A stretch of DNA of 64,000 nt from Chlorops oryzae (taxonomy: Eukaryota > Arthropoda > Insecta > Diptera > Chloropidae), in contig CM035807.1 in NCBI GenBank assembly GCA_020466095.1, positions 38,714,348 through 38,778,347 on the forward strand, written 5' to 3'. This document shows, piece after piece, positions 24,856 through 36,731 of this stretch; position 1 is the stretch's first letter, and each line of letters begins with the position of its first letter. The translations under genes were made by a program, and so were the position numbers. Under the pieces are notes generated by a model. That model was not told the origin of the DNA. It saw nothing but the letters and a program-made list of their open reading frames with translations, and ran no database searches.

Positions 24856-26024
24856 GGAGTGTTGCAGGGTATATACAACATACATATACATATGTGCATA
24901 CGTATGCAAATGAAGAAATAAATTTAGCTTGTCCATGGCGCTGCTTTGGGACTTGAATGCATTGTGTCGAGCGATTTTTGCATAGATACACAGCGCCCAA
25001 ATCGTCAGCGTCAACCTGACTAGATCTGCGATTTGGCTTGTAAGCAAAAACCAAACCAACTATAAAGGCAACAAGACTCAGGCATCTGCTGAATTGTTTC
25101 TTCGAAACGAACCTCGTCTGCATATATTGCATTCAGAGCTTTAAATTGTGTCGGAGTACCCTGAGAGATCCGAGCCCAATTCAAAGATTGAGACACAAAA
25201 TTCTTTATATGCAACAACGCAAATAATATTAAATTAAGAAACTTTTTGTGCCCGTGACGATGTTACGTGGTCGTCGCCGCTGTTGGAGATAAGCCATAAA
25301 GGAGCAGCTTGAGTGCAAATAAATTTTTTTGTGGTTTTGACTTTAAGTTACAACACTCAAATTTATGATTCTTTGCATTTTTATTTCGAATCATTTTTAT
25401 TCCGCACACACATTCCATTTTCCCGCATTTTGTTTAATGCAAAGAAGCCTCCATAAATTGATTATGTTCCCTGGTGATAGATATCCATAAGCTAAGTTAA
25501 ATGGAAATAAGTAGAGTAAATTTTCAGGTAGACTTTTGTTTGTATTGCCATCGCTGTGCTTAGTATGTATTTCCAGAAAATAGTCGACTACGAATTTCGA
25601 ATGCAGACCAATATTTTCAAGCTTTCAGACTTCGAAATCGCACACATAGTTGGTACCTATGTTTTAATTCTATCCAATCCAAATTTAACAAATTTGGAGA
25701 AAAATATGAACAATTTGCGTTTGTTGGATTTGACGAACTATCAATAAATACAATTCATGTGAGAGCAGAGAACGTAACACAATGTCCGAAACTTGGAACA
25801 CAGGGTTCCAAACAAAGAACTTGGGAGTTTCAAGCCTTTTATTACCTAATTGACGATTTTGGGAGTTAAATTTTGACTTTTTTTCGTATTTTGAGCGGCA
25901 GCTGTTTTAAGAAGTGCGCAGAGTATAAAAAACTTATGTGACCATGAACTGATTACATTACATTCGAGTTAGACTGTAGCTATGTTTCGTTGTTGGCTTA
26001 TAATATTTCCACCCTTAATTTTCA
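24856..26024. other. no further gene recognised
   Basis: Several minus-strand frames overlap at 24717-25217; at most one can be real. A TATA-like GCATATAAAG (minus strand) lies at about 25202-25211. The remainder to 26024 is AT-rich with no recognised repeat. Confidence 0.35.
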
Positions 26025-26194
26025 TACCATTTTTATACCAAGCGTAAGCAGGGTATATTCGTTTCTTGTGAATCTTGTAACAGCTACACAGAGCAAAAAG
26101 GCCACATAAACTAACCTATAAACTAGAACAAAGCTTAGAAGATTTCTCTATAGTCTCCTCGTAGAAAGAAGAAAGACTTCTTTTTGAAAAATTG

Positions 26195-26275
26195 AGAGCC
26201 AGTGCCTCACAACGCGTTGTCGGCAAGTTCAATCCCCGTTCAGGCGAGCGTAAATTTTTTTTTTTTTTTTTGTAT
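26195..26275 (+). repeat. tRNA-like patch with T-run
   Basis: AAGTTCAATCCCCG resembles an RNA polymerase III B box (GTTCRANTCC), and a run of more than ten T follows about 20 bp later, as expected of a Pol III terminator. The 5' part (GAGAGCCAGTGCCTC) is a weak A-box match. It is probably SINE-derived, not a functional tRNA, because a complete cloverleaf is not apparent. Confidence 0.3.
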
Positions 26276-26511
26276 GGACAAGAAGATTATAATGCATTAT
26301 TTAAATAAACTTAGAGGAATCATATCCTTTAAAATAAATTTTTTATACAAAAATATAAAATAGAAAGGTTCCAGAGCAGTTATCATAGGAATTTTTGAAA
26401 GCGCTTGTGCATGACGTTTTTAATGCTGAATGGCAGGCAAGTTGTTTTCTCCTTAATGAATGGATAAAATTTTCCTTAAAATTTAAAACGTACTTGCCTC
26501 TTTGAACTCCA

Positions 26512-26660
26512 AATTTTTCCAAAATTTTTTTCGCCGCCGACAAGGTTCGAACTCGGGTCCTCCAGATAGATTGCTAAGCATACAATTTTTCATTACGCAC
26601 ACTGAGCGATTTGATCCGCGGGTGCTAGATTTGTTATATTAACGTTCGAGAAAATCGAGC
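26512..26660 (-). repeat. tRNA-like SINE fragment, copy 1
   Basis: On the minus strand the sequence contains GGACCCGAGTTCGAACC, a good B-box match, followed by CGGCG and an A-rich stretch. The same arrangement, down to the neighbouring CAATTTTTCCAAAATTTTTT (plus strand), recurs at 49108-49230, so this is a dispersed tRNA-related repeat. Confidence 0.45.
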
Positions 26661-27205
26661 CTCGTTTGTATGTATGACATCTATATAATACATATAAATA
26701 TACGCATTTTAGTAGAAAAAGAGCGAATAAGAAGTTTTCTCCTTATTTTTACTCAATTTCCTTTTCAATATAATTAAGATGACACTTTCAAAAATTAGAA
26801 GTTTCGCATCTAAATAAAAATAAGGTGAAAATCAGTTCCAACAAGAAGTTTTTCTTCTGATTTGAACTTTTTTTGCTCGTGCTATAACGTAAAATAAACA
26901 TTTTTACGCAACAACAAGAACGAATAAGAAGGTTTCTTTTAATTTTTATCTGATTTGCTTTTCAAAAAATTTAAGGTGAAATTCCACATAAAATTAAATG
27001 GATTTTCTAGTAAACATTTCTTAAATTTTGACCCCTGTCTCTATCCTAAGTCAAAAAACTTATTTCTCCGGTAATCTCCTTGTTCTTAGGTGACATATTT
27101 TGCTCTATGTAGGAGCTTCAAATTCGAAATATAGATTGACCAAGAGGAATGAAAGGTGTAGGAAAAAATGTTTGTTGCCCGCCCACTACCACGGCCACAA
27201 ATAAG

Positions 27206-27492
27206 AAACTCGTATATAAGAAAAAACCGCCTATAAGAAACTGTTTTCCGAAACTAAAAACTATTTTTGTATGGAAAAAATGTTGATATAAGAAACTTGG
27301 TTTTTATCAAAAATTTTAAACCTACCCTATTTTATAATATCGGTAGGTTTATAGAAGAAAAAATTTTCCTGTAAACGGTTTTTATTTTATAAGAAATAAT
27401 TTTCTTATAACCGGGTTCTTATATAAGAAAAACCCGGATATAAGAAAGAAATTTCTTGGCAAAATCGACTTTCTTATATAGCGAGACTACTG
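27206..27492. mobile_element. pogo-like miniature element, left tip degraded, inside family B copy 2
   Basis: The right end reads TATATAGCGAGACTACTG followed by TA (27493-27494). Reversed, it begins CAGTAGTCTCGCTATA, which resembles pogo-group termini. The interior is built from repeated TATAAGAAA words. It contains a near-perfect palindrome, CCGGGTTCTTATATAAG plus its partner, at about 27411-27437. The left end (AAGAAACTCGTATATAAG) lacks the first few bases of the terminus. Confidence 0.5.
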
Positions 27493-27800
27493 TATATCGA
27501 AGTCGAGGTTGACCGACTTAAGCTTTTTTACTTGTTTGAATAAAATTTGCTGATGCGCGTTATTTGAAGGGCGAACGGATCGGAACGGGTTTACTTTTGA
27601 GGCATGAGAGTGAGTTTTTCTTTGCAAAATCAAAATCTGCGCTTCAAATACCTAATTTATACGTATTGACGTTAAAGTGTTAGCACTGAGCTCTCTTCTT
27701 AATGGAAAAAGCTCGAAACCAGGATGTGAAAAAAAACTAAAGACCAATTGAGCAATTTAGTTTTGGTTCTAACCCCCTCCCCCCATAGACGGCTTGAACA

Positions 27801-28670
27801 TTTTTATACCCGACACACTCTGTGTCGAGGGTATATTGCGTTTGTGTGGTTGTGTGTAACACCCAGAACCAGTCGAGATAGACCATACAAAATATATATA
27901 GAAATGATCAGTGTCACTAGGAGATTCGATTTAGCCATGCGTCCGCTGTCTGTCCGTCTGTCTGTCATATCGAGTTTTTTATCTTATCGAAGGAGTCGAG
28001 CTATCTTGACAAAATTTGGTATGCGTGCTCACGGCGACATGATTCAGAACAAGTTCGAGAATGGACCCGATCGGACCATTTTTAGGGGTACCTCCAGTAC
28101 TAGGGTCTGTTACGAAAATCACAAAAACTGCTCTAAAATCGAAGTATTTCAACATATTTTGATGAAATTCGATATTTGAACATGTTTCAAGGCAAGTAAT
28201 ACGATTTCCAAAAATTTTGAAAGTGGGCGTGGCAGAAGGGCGTTTTTCGAAAATTGTCTCTTCCACCCGAAATTCAAATGGGACTTGAATGAAATTTGGC
28301 ACTTATGCTTCCTTTGTAGCCATAAACATCCTCTCAAAAAAGTTTCTTGATCGGTCAATTATTAAGGGTACCTCCAGTACTAGGTTTTGTCACAAAAACC
28401 TCAAAAGTGCCCCAAAATCTGATTTTTTCGAAATATTTCAATAAAACTTAGGATTTGAGTGTATATTTAAGCCTCCGATTTAAATTCAAAAAAATTGGAA
28501 AAGTGGGCGTGGCGAAGGGGCAGTTTTCATAAAGAGATTTAACAAAAGTCGGTATATGGGGCCCCTTATGGCCTTAAACACCTCTTGATATTAAAAATAT
28601 TTGAACATATGTGTCTGTGTCGGGTATTCTATTGTCAGGCTCGCCTGACTATAACACCCTTACTTGTTTT
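27801..28670 (+). mobile_element. mini-me-like repeat, family A copy 5 (full length)
   Basis: It starts TTTTTATACCCGACACACTC and ends CTTACTTGTTTT. The core TATATATAGAAATGATCAG, then GATTCGATTTAGCC, lies between TA and GTCY tracts. Two tandem-like inner modules, each with ggtacctccagtactaggg and a gtgggcgtggc segment, follow. A 143-codon frame over the left part (27748-28179) also crosses the element border and is not coding. This is the cleanest plus-strand copy and can serve as the family reference. Confidence 0.8.
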
Positions 28671-28873
28671 TACTCGGCATTTCCAACATATCTTGTGAAA
28701 AAATGTTAACAAAGAGATTTTGGCCTCTAAGACTCGATTAGTAACACAGCGTAACGTTACGATAACATACATACTTGAGTTAAAACCCCCATGAGTGATT
28801 CCTGCGCACAGGACTGAATCCACCCAAAAGCTTCTAGAAGATATTTAAAACCATTAAGCCGAATTCAATCACA

Positions 28874-29040
28874 ATAGAAAGTTCTAAGCGATGGAGTCCA
28901 GACGTTATTTTGTTGGAAAATAAGAACCAGCGATTTCTCGCGAGCTTGGAACCCAAAGCACGAGCTAGAGAATTTGATAGCGATAATGAAGAAGCTGAAG
29001 AAAGATGCGCTAAAGTACCCGCAAATCACATTCGGGAATG
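28874..29040 (+). pseudogene. short protein-like relic, unknown family
   Basis: An open plus-strand stretch reads as a charged, protein-like peptide (KNQRFLASLEPKARAREF, then DSDNEEAEERCAKVPA) before a TGA at about 29038. It looks like the linker or tail of a degraded mobile-element or host protein, but no domain can be named. The same DNA is also open on the other strand. Confidence 0.2.
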
Positions 29041-32030
29041 ACGAATTTTTTTTTTTTTCCATATCAAGCCCATAGTCAAGGCAAAAGGTGGTAATATCGA
29101 GCCGAAGCACTTTTGCTCTAAGTATTTATTTCTTTATTTTAAACATTTACTGTTCATAAAATTATATTATGGGTATTCATTCAGAGCTCGAACTTAGTGA
29201 ACTTTGAGAACTTTTTAAACAGCCGTCAAAGCTTCCATGTATTTTGAAAGTTAACAAAGAAGTTCTCAGGAGTTCACTCCTTCGAGGGTTCGAATGAATT
29301 CCCATATTGTATTTATATTAATCTGGAAGACTTTTCAATCAAAGGAAAAGAACAGGACGATGTGCCTTTACGGTGCAACTATTCAAAATATTGGCTAAAT
29401 TGGGAAAAGTATCAATGGATGAGGTATCATAGTCCCTATATTCCCATGGAAACTCTTCTGGGCGAACGCGAAATAATTTCAAAATTTTTGTAATTCACTT
29501 TGGGTACAAAGTTTATGGCTCTTATGACAATTTTTAATGATAATTTGATTTTTCGAAGCAACAATAACAACTAAAAATATTTCTGAGGATGTCACCGACA
29601 CAGCGACGAAACGTTGGATTCTCGAAGGAGCAAAAATCTTGTTTTTGTTGCATAAAAACTAGGCCAAAAACACAATAGAAGCGAGTTCGCGTTTATTCAG
29701 CTTTGATCCATGAGTTAGAAACGTTTCAAGCGCTTATGTGAATTTTCAATGCGTTACAAATTTTCATTAATATGAAAGCCTTTAAAACCAGCAGGAGAAC
29801 TAATGAAAACACAAGAGAACTAAAACAAATAAATTGAATTTGCTACATCCCTCTACATAATGAATTGTTGGATTTTCTATGCTATAACGGTGCGGCTGGT
29901 GAATAAAATCTACAAAAACTTTCAACATCCGATGAATTCAAAAAAATAAAAACTAAAAAATAAAAAAATTTGTGTGCTTTAGCTCGAGTGCTTCCGGCGA
30001 AGTCGTCTTTCAAACGACGCGTCGTCTCAACATTCTATCGTGTGATAAAGCTATTATCGCCAGATAGCTTAACCACTCGAGCATCAGTTTCTTTCGTGGT
30101 TGAAATTTTCCAAAAGCCACAAAACTCAAACAAAAAAGCCAACCGGAAGGCCAGCACTGAGCTTAGCGTAGCACCATCATGCAGAATCCTGCGGGAACCA
30201 AAGGAATCAGATCGTGCAAACTCCGAATTTCAGCCATTATGCTTATCACCCCAAAGGGCATAAAATCGATTCTACCAAATCGCCTGTGTAACCCAATATT
30301 TTAAGGGGATGAAAAGGGTGTGTGTTATGCCATTGTTGTGTACAGTGAACATTTCAATGAACGATTAAAACATCTTTAAATTGTGAAAGGGATGGTATAG
30401 CAATGAATTTCAACTTGCGAAATCACACTCTCGACAATGTTATTACTCTGAGTTCTATGTGTCCATAGTAATTAAAAACTTGCTTGAACGAATTTTATGT
30501 GCCACCAATAAACTTTGAACAGCTTTTGGGAAAACATTTAAAACATATACATATAACTCGTTTTTCATGTGGAAAATTTCTCTCTAGCTGCAGCGTTCGG
30601 CATTGAAACAAGTTGATATAAATTATGAATTATGCTATTGAATGGAAAGAATTGAACGATAAATCCATAAACAAAAAAAAAAAATATTTAAGCCTCTTTG
30701 GAACAGTTGTGTTTTTCTATACTTTTGATGGCATTTTTTTTTTCCTCTGCATTCATCAGAGGAGTGATCTTTAAAACTAAAATTTAACAGCATTAAGATC
30801 TTTCGATTTTCATTTCCCAAAGGGAAATATTATTTTGCTCCTCTTTTTTATTTATCATTTAATCTGGAAAGAATATATAATGTTTAATATGCAAAAGCAG
30901 CACAAACAATAATGGTACACGTGATCGAACAACACTATGCAATCTAATTGCATCCTTACGATAAGTGGAAACGCAAATTGATGCTTTGTTATTTCATAAC
31001 ACATAAAAACAATTTGGCACGCATCAAAACACATTTAACCTCGAACACATTCAATATTTGAATTGTCAAAGGAGATATACATGCATATTTAGATGCTTGG
31101 CGCACGAACGTGGCAGCGATGTATACTTGTAGAAAAGTATAAGTAATTTCGAACAATGACTTTGTCAACGAGGACAAGAAATTTCATAAAAGTGTAGCAG
31201 GAATGAGCACACTTCCTAACATTTCTTATACTATTTTCTCTTTCGCTCTTGTCTCATTTCTCTATGGCGAAATTTGCGTTTAAGATTCTGCTGTGATTTT
31301 GAGTGCATTCGAAGACAATCGCACCCAACCTGTAATCATGCCTCGCCCGAAAACATAATCAAGTCCGTCTACATTGCGCACAAGGGAAACTGTATTGACT
31401 GACACCCCACTCTAGATTGAGTTACCCTCCCTCAAGAATGTGAGTTGGGTAGACGACGGCCCGTCGGTCATGTCAGTGGGGATAAAGAAAATTGCCAAAA
31501 CTATGTGCAAGATGTGCCATTACTGCAGTAAAAGCGCTTGTAATGATGACTCAAAGTGTCATTTTCTTAAGTGGATTACCTATAAAAAATTTATTCTAAG
31601 ATGCTAGCGGTCCGTATCAAAGTCGTCGCTTTATCAACCTGGCATACAAATCTACAATCAAGGGTTTGGTGTAGCAGTGAAAAAAAAGAGAAGGTATTTC
31701 GGTCGATAAGAAATATTTGTGCGCCATGAGAGTGTGCTTATACGATAAAATGTAAAATGAAGTTGCAGATTTCTTTTTGGCAGGTCGAATCTGTTTTATA
31801 CGAAAAAATACTGTCACCACCCAACATGAATCTGATGAATATTCAAAATAATGTGGACATTAAAAATCAGCATCTATGGAACATGCTATGTTGAGCTAGA
31901 TTTGCTTGATAGTAGGAGTAGGATAGTAGGAGTATTTGGTCATCGAGTTGGAAGGATCAACAAAAGAATTGTAAATCACGAAAAAGGGAAACAATGAAAG
32001 AGAATTCTATGAATGATGGAAAACAACTTA
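29041..32030. other. no gene established
   Basis: Around 29970-30263 (+) a G+C-richer stretch reads as a 97-codon frame without an ATG start, preceded by an acceptor-like TTTGTGTGCTTTAG. It is rich in Ser, Arg and Lys and matches nothing I know. At 31200-31500 there is another G+C-richer block with a perfect hairpin CGACGGCCCGTCG. Otherwise the sequence is AT-rich and unannotated. Confidence 0.4.
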
Positions 32031-33140
32031 ATATATCGTCGGCTTAAAGTGTAACCCTTAGCAATTCAAAACATTTTTGAAACTTTACAGGGTAAAGAAA
32101 AAACATTTTTTTTTTCAAGATTTAAAGCTTAGAAAGGAAGCCCAAAATATGGATGGTTTATTTTTTTCTATATGAAGTCTCTTCAAAATTCGATTCTGTG
32201 CATTATACAAAAGCTACGTTGGAGTCACTTGTTGGTGTTAGCTGTGAACTTTGACTCCATCTGGTCTTAGCAGTTTTACTCATCACCAATTTCTCCGCAT
32301 TAAAATTTGAAATAAAAAAAGATTTTTTTTCCTGACGATGCAGTGTGCTTTTTTCTTTTGAATGACATCGAAAAGTCGGAATCGGTTAAAAGTGGACTTA
32401 GCAGGTTTACACTTTAAGGGGGTCTTCTCATTGAAAACCCGTTTTTTGGACTCTTTTTAAAAAAATTCTTATTTGAAAACGCAAAGAATAATTGAAAACT
32501 TTTTTTATTTATTGTATTACAAAAGGTTCAAAGTAAATAAAATGTTCAAAAAGTAATGAGACTTCAAAGTTGGTGGTGAAAAAAAAGGTGTCGTCACGGC
32601 GGCCACGATTCCGGGTCTCCGGAGCGTCCGAAATGGAAAAAAAAACGGGGTTATAATCAGTATAGATGTAATTTTCGGGTGAACCTCAAGCTTAATTTTG
32701 TGATTTTTTTTGACAAAATGGCGGCCATTCAAAAAAAAATTTCAATTTCGGGCTTTTTTTTTGTAGTTTAGTGTAAAAAAAAAATAGTAAAAAATTTTTT
32801 AAAATTATGGTCGAAGTTCACCCGAGAATGGTGACAATTCTGCGTCGATTCCACTTTGTTTCATGAAAATCGGTTCAGTTGAACTGGAGATATCATGGCC
32901 GCCAGTTCGAAAAACGTGGTTTCGAGATAAACGCGTTTAAAGTTTGAAGCAACGCAAAAATTACTCGTTTTAGCGCAGATCTTGCTCGACAAAGAAGGCT
33001 ATATCCTCTAAACTATTTCGAATTTCAAAAAATCCTTTTAGGGGCATATTCACAACTACCCAAGCTATAAATAAATGCAAAAAAAAAAAAGTCGAAAAAA
33101 AAGTTGCTCAATGAGAAGACCCCCTTAAGCCGACGATATA
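32031..33140. mobile_element. TIR element family E, copy 1, interrupted by a TTAA element
   Basis: The left end ATATATCGTCGGCTTAAAGT and the right end ACTTTAAGCCGACGATATAT are inverted repeats. Without the nested insertion the element would be about 400 bp. A second, shorter copy at 54956-55139 shares CCAAAATATGGATGG, GACGATGCAGTGTGC and AGCAGGTTTACACTTT. The TA-rich flanks make its own target duplication ambiguous. No ORF is present. Confidence 0.7.
32418..33124. mobile_element. TTAA-flanked miniature element (piggyBac/Kolobok type)
   Basis: The ends GGGGGTCTTCTCATTGA and TCAATGAGAAGACCCCC are perfect 17-bp inverted repeats. TTAA flanks both sides (32414-32417 and 33125-33128). TTAA duplication is known for piggyBac and Kolobok transposons. 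The second copy of the host repeat near 55130 lacks this insertion (CACTTTTAGCCGACG), so it serves as an approximate empty site. The 707-bp interior has no intact coding frame; the 71-codon minus-strand frame at 32517-32732 is unremarkable. Confidence 0.88.
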
Positions 33141-36100
33141 TAACACAGCGGTTACAGCTCATTCGGCTTAAATGTGAACAGGCTGGTAAGAGGCAAGGTC
33201 AACGATCATTCGCTATATCTATAACACAAAAGGGATTCTTTTGATCAGAAACTATTTGTCAAAAGTTCCAATATTTCTGGTCACATTTTTATAGGTAGAA
33301 AAAAAATCTAGTTCTTATGTGCTTATGAATATACTAGATTTACACTGTAGAAAACTTATAGGCATTGAGAACATTAATTGGTAGCACACTATGGTTTGCT
33401 TAGAACAAGAAGGAACAAAATTAGTGGGATCATGAAAATGCAAAATCTTTAGGCAAAGGTTATTGGTGATAGCTGAAGCCAAGTCAGGAATTTCATTTTG
33501 GTACCGTCTCACTGGCAATGCTATGATTCATGGGGCCCGATCTACAATAACAAATGAATTTTGCGTAAAAACTTGCCCTTTAAGTGCATTTCAGTGCTCG
33601 TCCTTAGATTAAAGCTAAGATATTTAAAATGGATTCTAAATAGCTTAACTTTTATTCAACCCAAAAAAGATTGCGTTCTTGCAAACACCATAACTTTATT
33701 GACTCCAAATAAGGAATGGAAGGCTCCGGAAAGCTTGTGAGGTCAATTTTGCCCGATATGAAATTTTTGTAATACATTTAGCTACGTTCTCGACACATTA
33801 AGTCGAAAAATATGAACCCATTTCGACAACATCCGTTCGCCAACATGCAGCTTCTGTAGGGGCAATGTCGCAGGCGAGGATGAACAAATGGACGTGAGCT
33901 TAAGCGAAAGAAAATCGAAAGAAGAATGTTAAGAGTCTTTGAGAAGGGAAAAGAAACTATAACAGTACTATGCCACGATTGAGGGCGTATTTTACAAACA
34001 GAACATTAAAATGGTCATAACAATAATTTTTAGTTCGCCCTTTATGCTTACGAAAGCGATGCTTGGAAAATGAGCAAAACACGCACTCAAACAGCAATGT
34101 GCAAACATTTGCACATAGGGGTAATGCGAATATTGTATGGCAAACTTTTCTCCTGAATCAGTCGACTTTTGAAATGTCTAAAAATTTTAAAACCGCAATT
34201 TGTGTAACTTTAAAACAAGCAAATTCGGCCCCAAAATATATCCTTTGCAAGTATATATGTGTAGCGTTATCGTACAAAATAGCGACAGTTCAACGTACAG
34301 GCATGTCCGTTTCACAATGGTAATGTACTTTCACATTACTCCTTGGCGAAACTGCAGTAATGGCCACATTTTAAGTGCTTATTGCTTCGATAGCAAACAA
34401 TTTCGACTATGCACAACAGAAACAGAATCCAATCGAAAAATCATGCAAAAACCCACCACCAAACACCACCAACTTGAAAGCCATTTCGAACGTAAAACGA
34501 ACTCCATTTGAATGCGAACATGCAATCGTCATATATTCCCAAATGCTTTTCAATAAAATTTTACGACTTTTCACATATTCCGGACCTTGTGCGTATGGAT
34601 TGGGATTGGAAATTAAACTTTGATAATAAAAAACAACTTTGTGGAGCGTGAAAACGAAATTTCAACTTGGTCAAACCAACCGAGAAGCTTAAATTAATTC
34701 GCTTAATCTTCATTTTCTTTTTTTTTTTTTTTACATAAAAACCACAAAGAGTGTACTTTAATTAAAGTTCTTGCTTGCGATCAAAACATGCCTCAATGTT
34801 CACGTCCTTCATTCATTTTTGTTTTACCGTCCTATGATGAAGATCAAGATTAATACAGATCGGATAGCTTGAAATCACATCAACTCAAAACCGGTCAAAG
34901 TACAGCTTACAAAAGCTTTATTTGAGTAGAATATTTGAAATATATGTATATACATATATATAAATCAAGAATTAAGGTACATATGAAAACTTCAATTCAA
35001 TAATAATTTCCATTTCATAATACATTTCGTTGCACGTATGTATGTACCTATATCGAAAGGGCAGCATATACTTAACGTTTTGCTTTCTTCGTCCTCGCTC
35101 ATGCATCAATTTCGAGAGGATGCTCAAAGTCACAAGAGTACACTTCTATCATTAAGTGGACATTACAGCAATTAAGCGAACAGCCCATTATGTTGCCTTG
35201 TACGGGCCATGCAGTGAGCATGTGATGCAACTTTATTAACATCATTCCCTTTTGCAGGACAAATACTACTTAGTCTGCCCTACCCATGTATACATACATA
35301 CGTACAGGCATACATGCACACTTATATGGCTAGACAATCACAGTATTTATTGCGCATTATATCGGCATTATCGACGTTTAACTGCCAGTTAAATGTTGCA
35401 GACTTCATCTATATCAAAGGACTCCAATAATGCCGGCAAAAATGTTTGCAATTTTTTCGCTTCAAGCCAGTTACCTTGTCAAGATAGCGCAACCTGTTCA
35501 TGTCTATACAGCATTTTGGGGTGCGACAAGTAATTAAAGCACGGTTTTCCCGAATGAAAGCCATTAATTCTAATCCCGTATGTTCTGGTGCAAAAAAGAT
35601 CAGAAGCCTGGAGAGCACGAAGTTTTTCGAAAACGAGTTGATACTCGTTGGCTACGCCGCCAATGATAACACCCATACATTTCCATTTGTATAATCCATC
35701 TGAGTGATAAAACAAAATCCAATATTTGCGCTTTTCCTCCGACCAACACCTGGTTAAAACTTAGGGAAGAAATTTGCTTTCATTTGGGTTCAACATTCAC
35801 TTATAAAAGGTTTAAAATCCTTTAAATGAGAACGAAAAAACCAAGTTTTAATTTAACAAGCTTTTTAGGTTTTCGATTGGGATTGGCTTGAGATGGGAGC
35901 ATAGAAGAATAATAGATTTACAGACACCGTTGGTTTTTCTTTTAAGTCGATTTCAATTTAAGGCGTGGCAACGTGTGCCGAGAATCGGTTGTTGATAACA
36001 ATTTTTTTAAACAATATTAAACAAAAAAATTGTGCTTAAATTGGAAGTCAGACGCATATTAACAGGAAATGAGGAACATTTTAAATAAAACCCATCCAAG

Positions 36101-36153
36101 CAATCAGAAATTAGAAAATTTATAACATGCCTTCTCAAATATATCATGAAATA
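33141..36153. other. no gene seen
   Basis: AT-rich sequence with small frames up to about 103 codons (34200-34511, +) that overlap each other and lack recognisable domains. TA/CATA-rich tracts lie at 34940-34965 and 35285-35310. A poly-T tract lies near 34718. Confidence 0.45.
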
Positions 36154-36300
36154 TTAGGGGTCTGTTTTGTAACGTTCGTCAACGAGGTAACATAGGACTC
36201 GTTTACGTCCGGGCCCGGCTCAACGTTTGAATTTTTCGCCATCTTGAATTTGTGCTGACGCCGGTCATATAAAACGGAAAATTAAAAAAAAAAAAAAAAC
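36154..36300. mobile_element. possible element terminus (TTAGGGGTCTG)
   Basis: TATTAGGGGTCTGTTTTGTAA resembles the left end of the element at 36584 (TATTAGGGGTCTTCCC), followed by G+C-rich sequence (gtccgggcccggctc). No opposite end was found. It could be a distant family member or a coincidence. Confidence 0.25.
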
Positions 36301-36731
36301 AAAATTAAAGTTTCGAAAGAGTGTCAAGGAGGAATATAAGTACTCAATGGCACTTAATTCGCACTAAAGCTACTATCTAATTATTCTTGGCGGCGGCCAT
36401 GTTGATCCTTTGCCTGTACTCCGTCTGAGGGCGGTGGTGAAGGGGAAATCACGCATCAATTCGTACATACAAACCGTTCTTACGTGAACCTATTAAAGTG
36501 ACCGCTCGAAGTACACCCTGGCATATGTGGACCTAAGTTGTGTCCCAGCCATCTACACCTAAAGCTAAAAAAAAAAAAATATATTAGGGGTCTTCCCTTA
36601 AACGTGTATTTGCGTCGAAAACTTCGAAAAATTGTAAATCAAGAAGGCTTAGAAATTAATGAACGAAATTTTGTATGAAAAATTTTACACTTTTACGATT
36701 TTTCAATCTTTTCACTTTTAAGGGAATACCC

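Larger units (their letters stand above)
26087..27109. mobile_element. TA-flanked TIR element inside family B copy 2
   Basis: Left end CACAGAGCAAAAAGGCCAC and right end GTGACATATTTTGCTCTATG are inverted repeats of each other with mismatches. TA lies on both sides (26085-26086 and 27110-27111), and family B sequence lies beyond both ends. It is 1023 bp with no intact coding frame. The interior includes two tRNA-like patches (see separate entries) and several AAGAAGTTTTTCTTCT-like words. It is a non-autonomous, probably Tc1/mariner-type, element. Confidence 0.65.
26027..27538 (+). mobile_element. mini-me-like repeat, family B copy 2, carrying two nested insertions
   Basis: The left end TTTTTATACCAAGCGTAAGC and the following GGGTATATTCG...GAATCTTGTAACAG match the family B start at 49221. 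The family resumes after the first insertion at 27112 (GAGCTTCAAATTCG, then GAATGAAAGGTGTAGG) and again after the second, ending TTTTTACTTGTTTG. The proximal core with the GTCY tract has been lost. Confidence 0.6.

Noticed and set aside
27748..28179. 143-codon frame
   Set aside because: It crosses the left border of a mini-me-like repeat. Similar frames recur in other copies (18155, 50208), so it follows the repeat.
29970..30263. 97-codon frame as an exon
   Set aside because: It starts at TTG, not ATG. The acceptor-like sequence is weak and no domain is visible; not strong enough for a CDS call.
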